A DNA stretch of 15,855 bases, taken from NCBI GenBank assembly GCA_900768635.1, contig CAAGDP010000186.1, forward strand, positions 1-15,855. Direction: 5' to 3'. The notes under the pieces are model-generated. The model was not told the origin of the DNA, searched no databases, and saw nothing but the letters and a program-made list of their open reading frames with translations. Positions 15,818-15,855 of this stretch are shown piece by piece (the first letter of the stretch is position 1; the number at the start of each line of letters is the position of its first letter). Source of the DNA: Enterobacterales bacterium. Its GTDB lineage: Bacteria; Pseudomonadota; Gammaproteobacteria; Enterobacterales; Succinivibrionaceae. The translations under genes were made by a program, and so were the position numbers.

Positions 15818-15855
15818 ATCTGAGCCACTTGATTTTTGCGGTGACCTTTTTGACC

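Noticed and set aside
1..15855. CRISPR array, tRNA or rRNA genes, toxin-antitoxin or phage-defence genes
   Set aside because: I looked for regularly spaced repeats, tRNA-like cloverleaf ends and typical small paired genes and saw none.

Overview
The window looks like a piece of a gammaproteobacterial genome with a GC content in the mid-40s. The best taxonomic clue is the first gene, an aspartate aminotransferase that reads almost residue for residue like enterobacterial AspC. An FNR-like box near the right end suggests oxygen-responsive regulation. An anaerobic or facultative member of the Aeromonadales/Succinivibrionaceae group would fit, but that placement is inference.

Layout. Positions 1-791 carry no convincing gene. 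The aspC-like gene (792-1985, +) has an extended -10 promoter and a clear intrinsic terminator. Converging on it from the right is a minus-strand block of F-type (MPF-F) conjugative type IV secretion genes, transcribed from about 11018 down to 2185. The order is traC (VirB4-type ATPase), a TraF-type S26 signal peptidase, a TrbC-TraW fusion, traU and traN. This block would build and operate the mating pore: TraC energises pilus assembly, the periplasmic TrbC/TraW/TraU proteins support assembly and mating-pair formation, and the large cysteine-rich outer-membrane TraN stabilises the mating pair. The order and the fusion recall the SXT/R391/IncH branch rather than the classical F plasmid. The window contains no relaxase, coupling protein, pilin, integrase or origin, so it holds only part of a conjugation module.

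The module is cut off about 160 bases upstream of traC by two adjacent insertion sequences. An IS256-family transposase (11213-12424, -) has apparently lost its 5' end to an IS4/IS1634-type element (12393-14512), which is delimited by an exact 11-base inverted repeat. No target duplication flanks that second element, so the sequences either side of it were probably not neighbours originally.

Right of the insertion sequences lies an exported HEAT-repeat-like protein gene (14569-15552, +). Its base composition differs from the rest: it contains no CCGG tetranucleotide, although these are very dense in the tra block. It ends in a good terminator. The last 240 bases are AT-rich and look like the control region of a gene beyond the window.

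I found no wholly new system. The points most worth a second look are the double-IS junction, the signal peptidase with Cys where the catalytic Ser is expected, the TrbC-TraW fusion, and the compositional break at the HEAT-protein gene.
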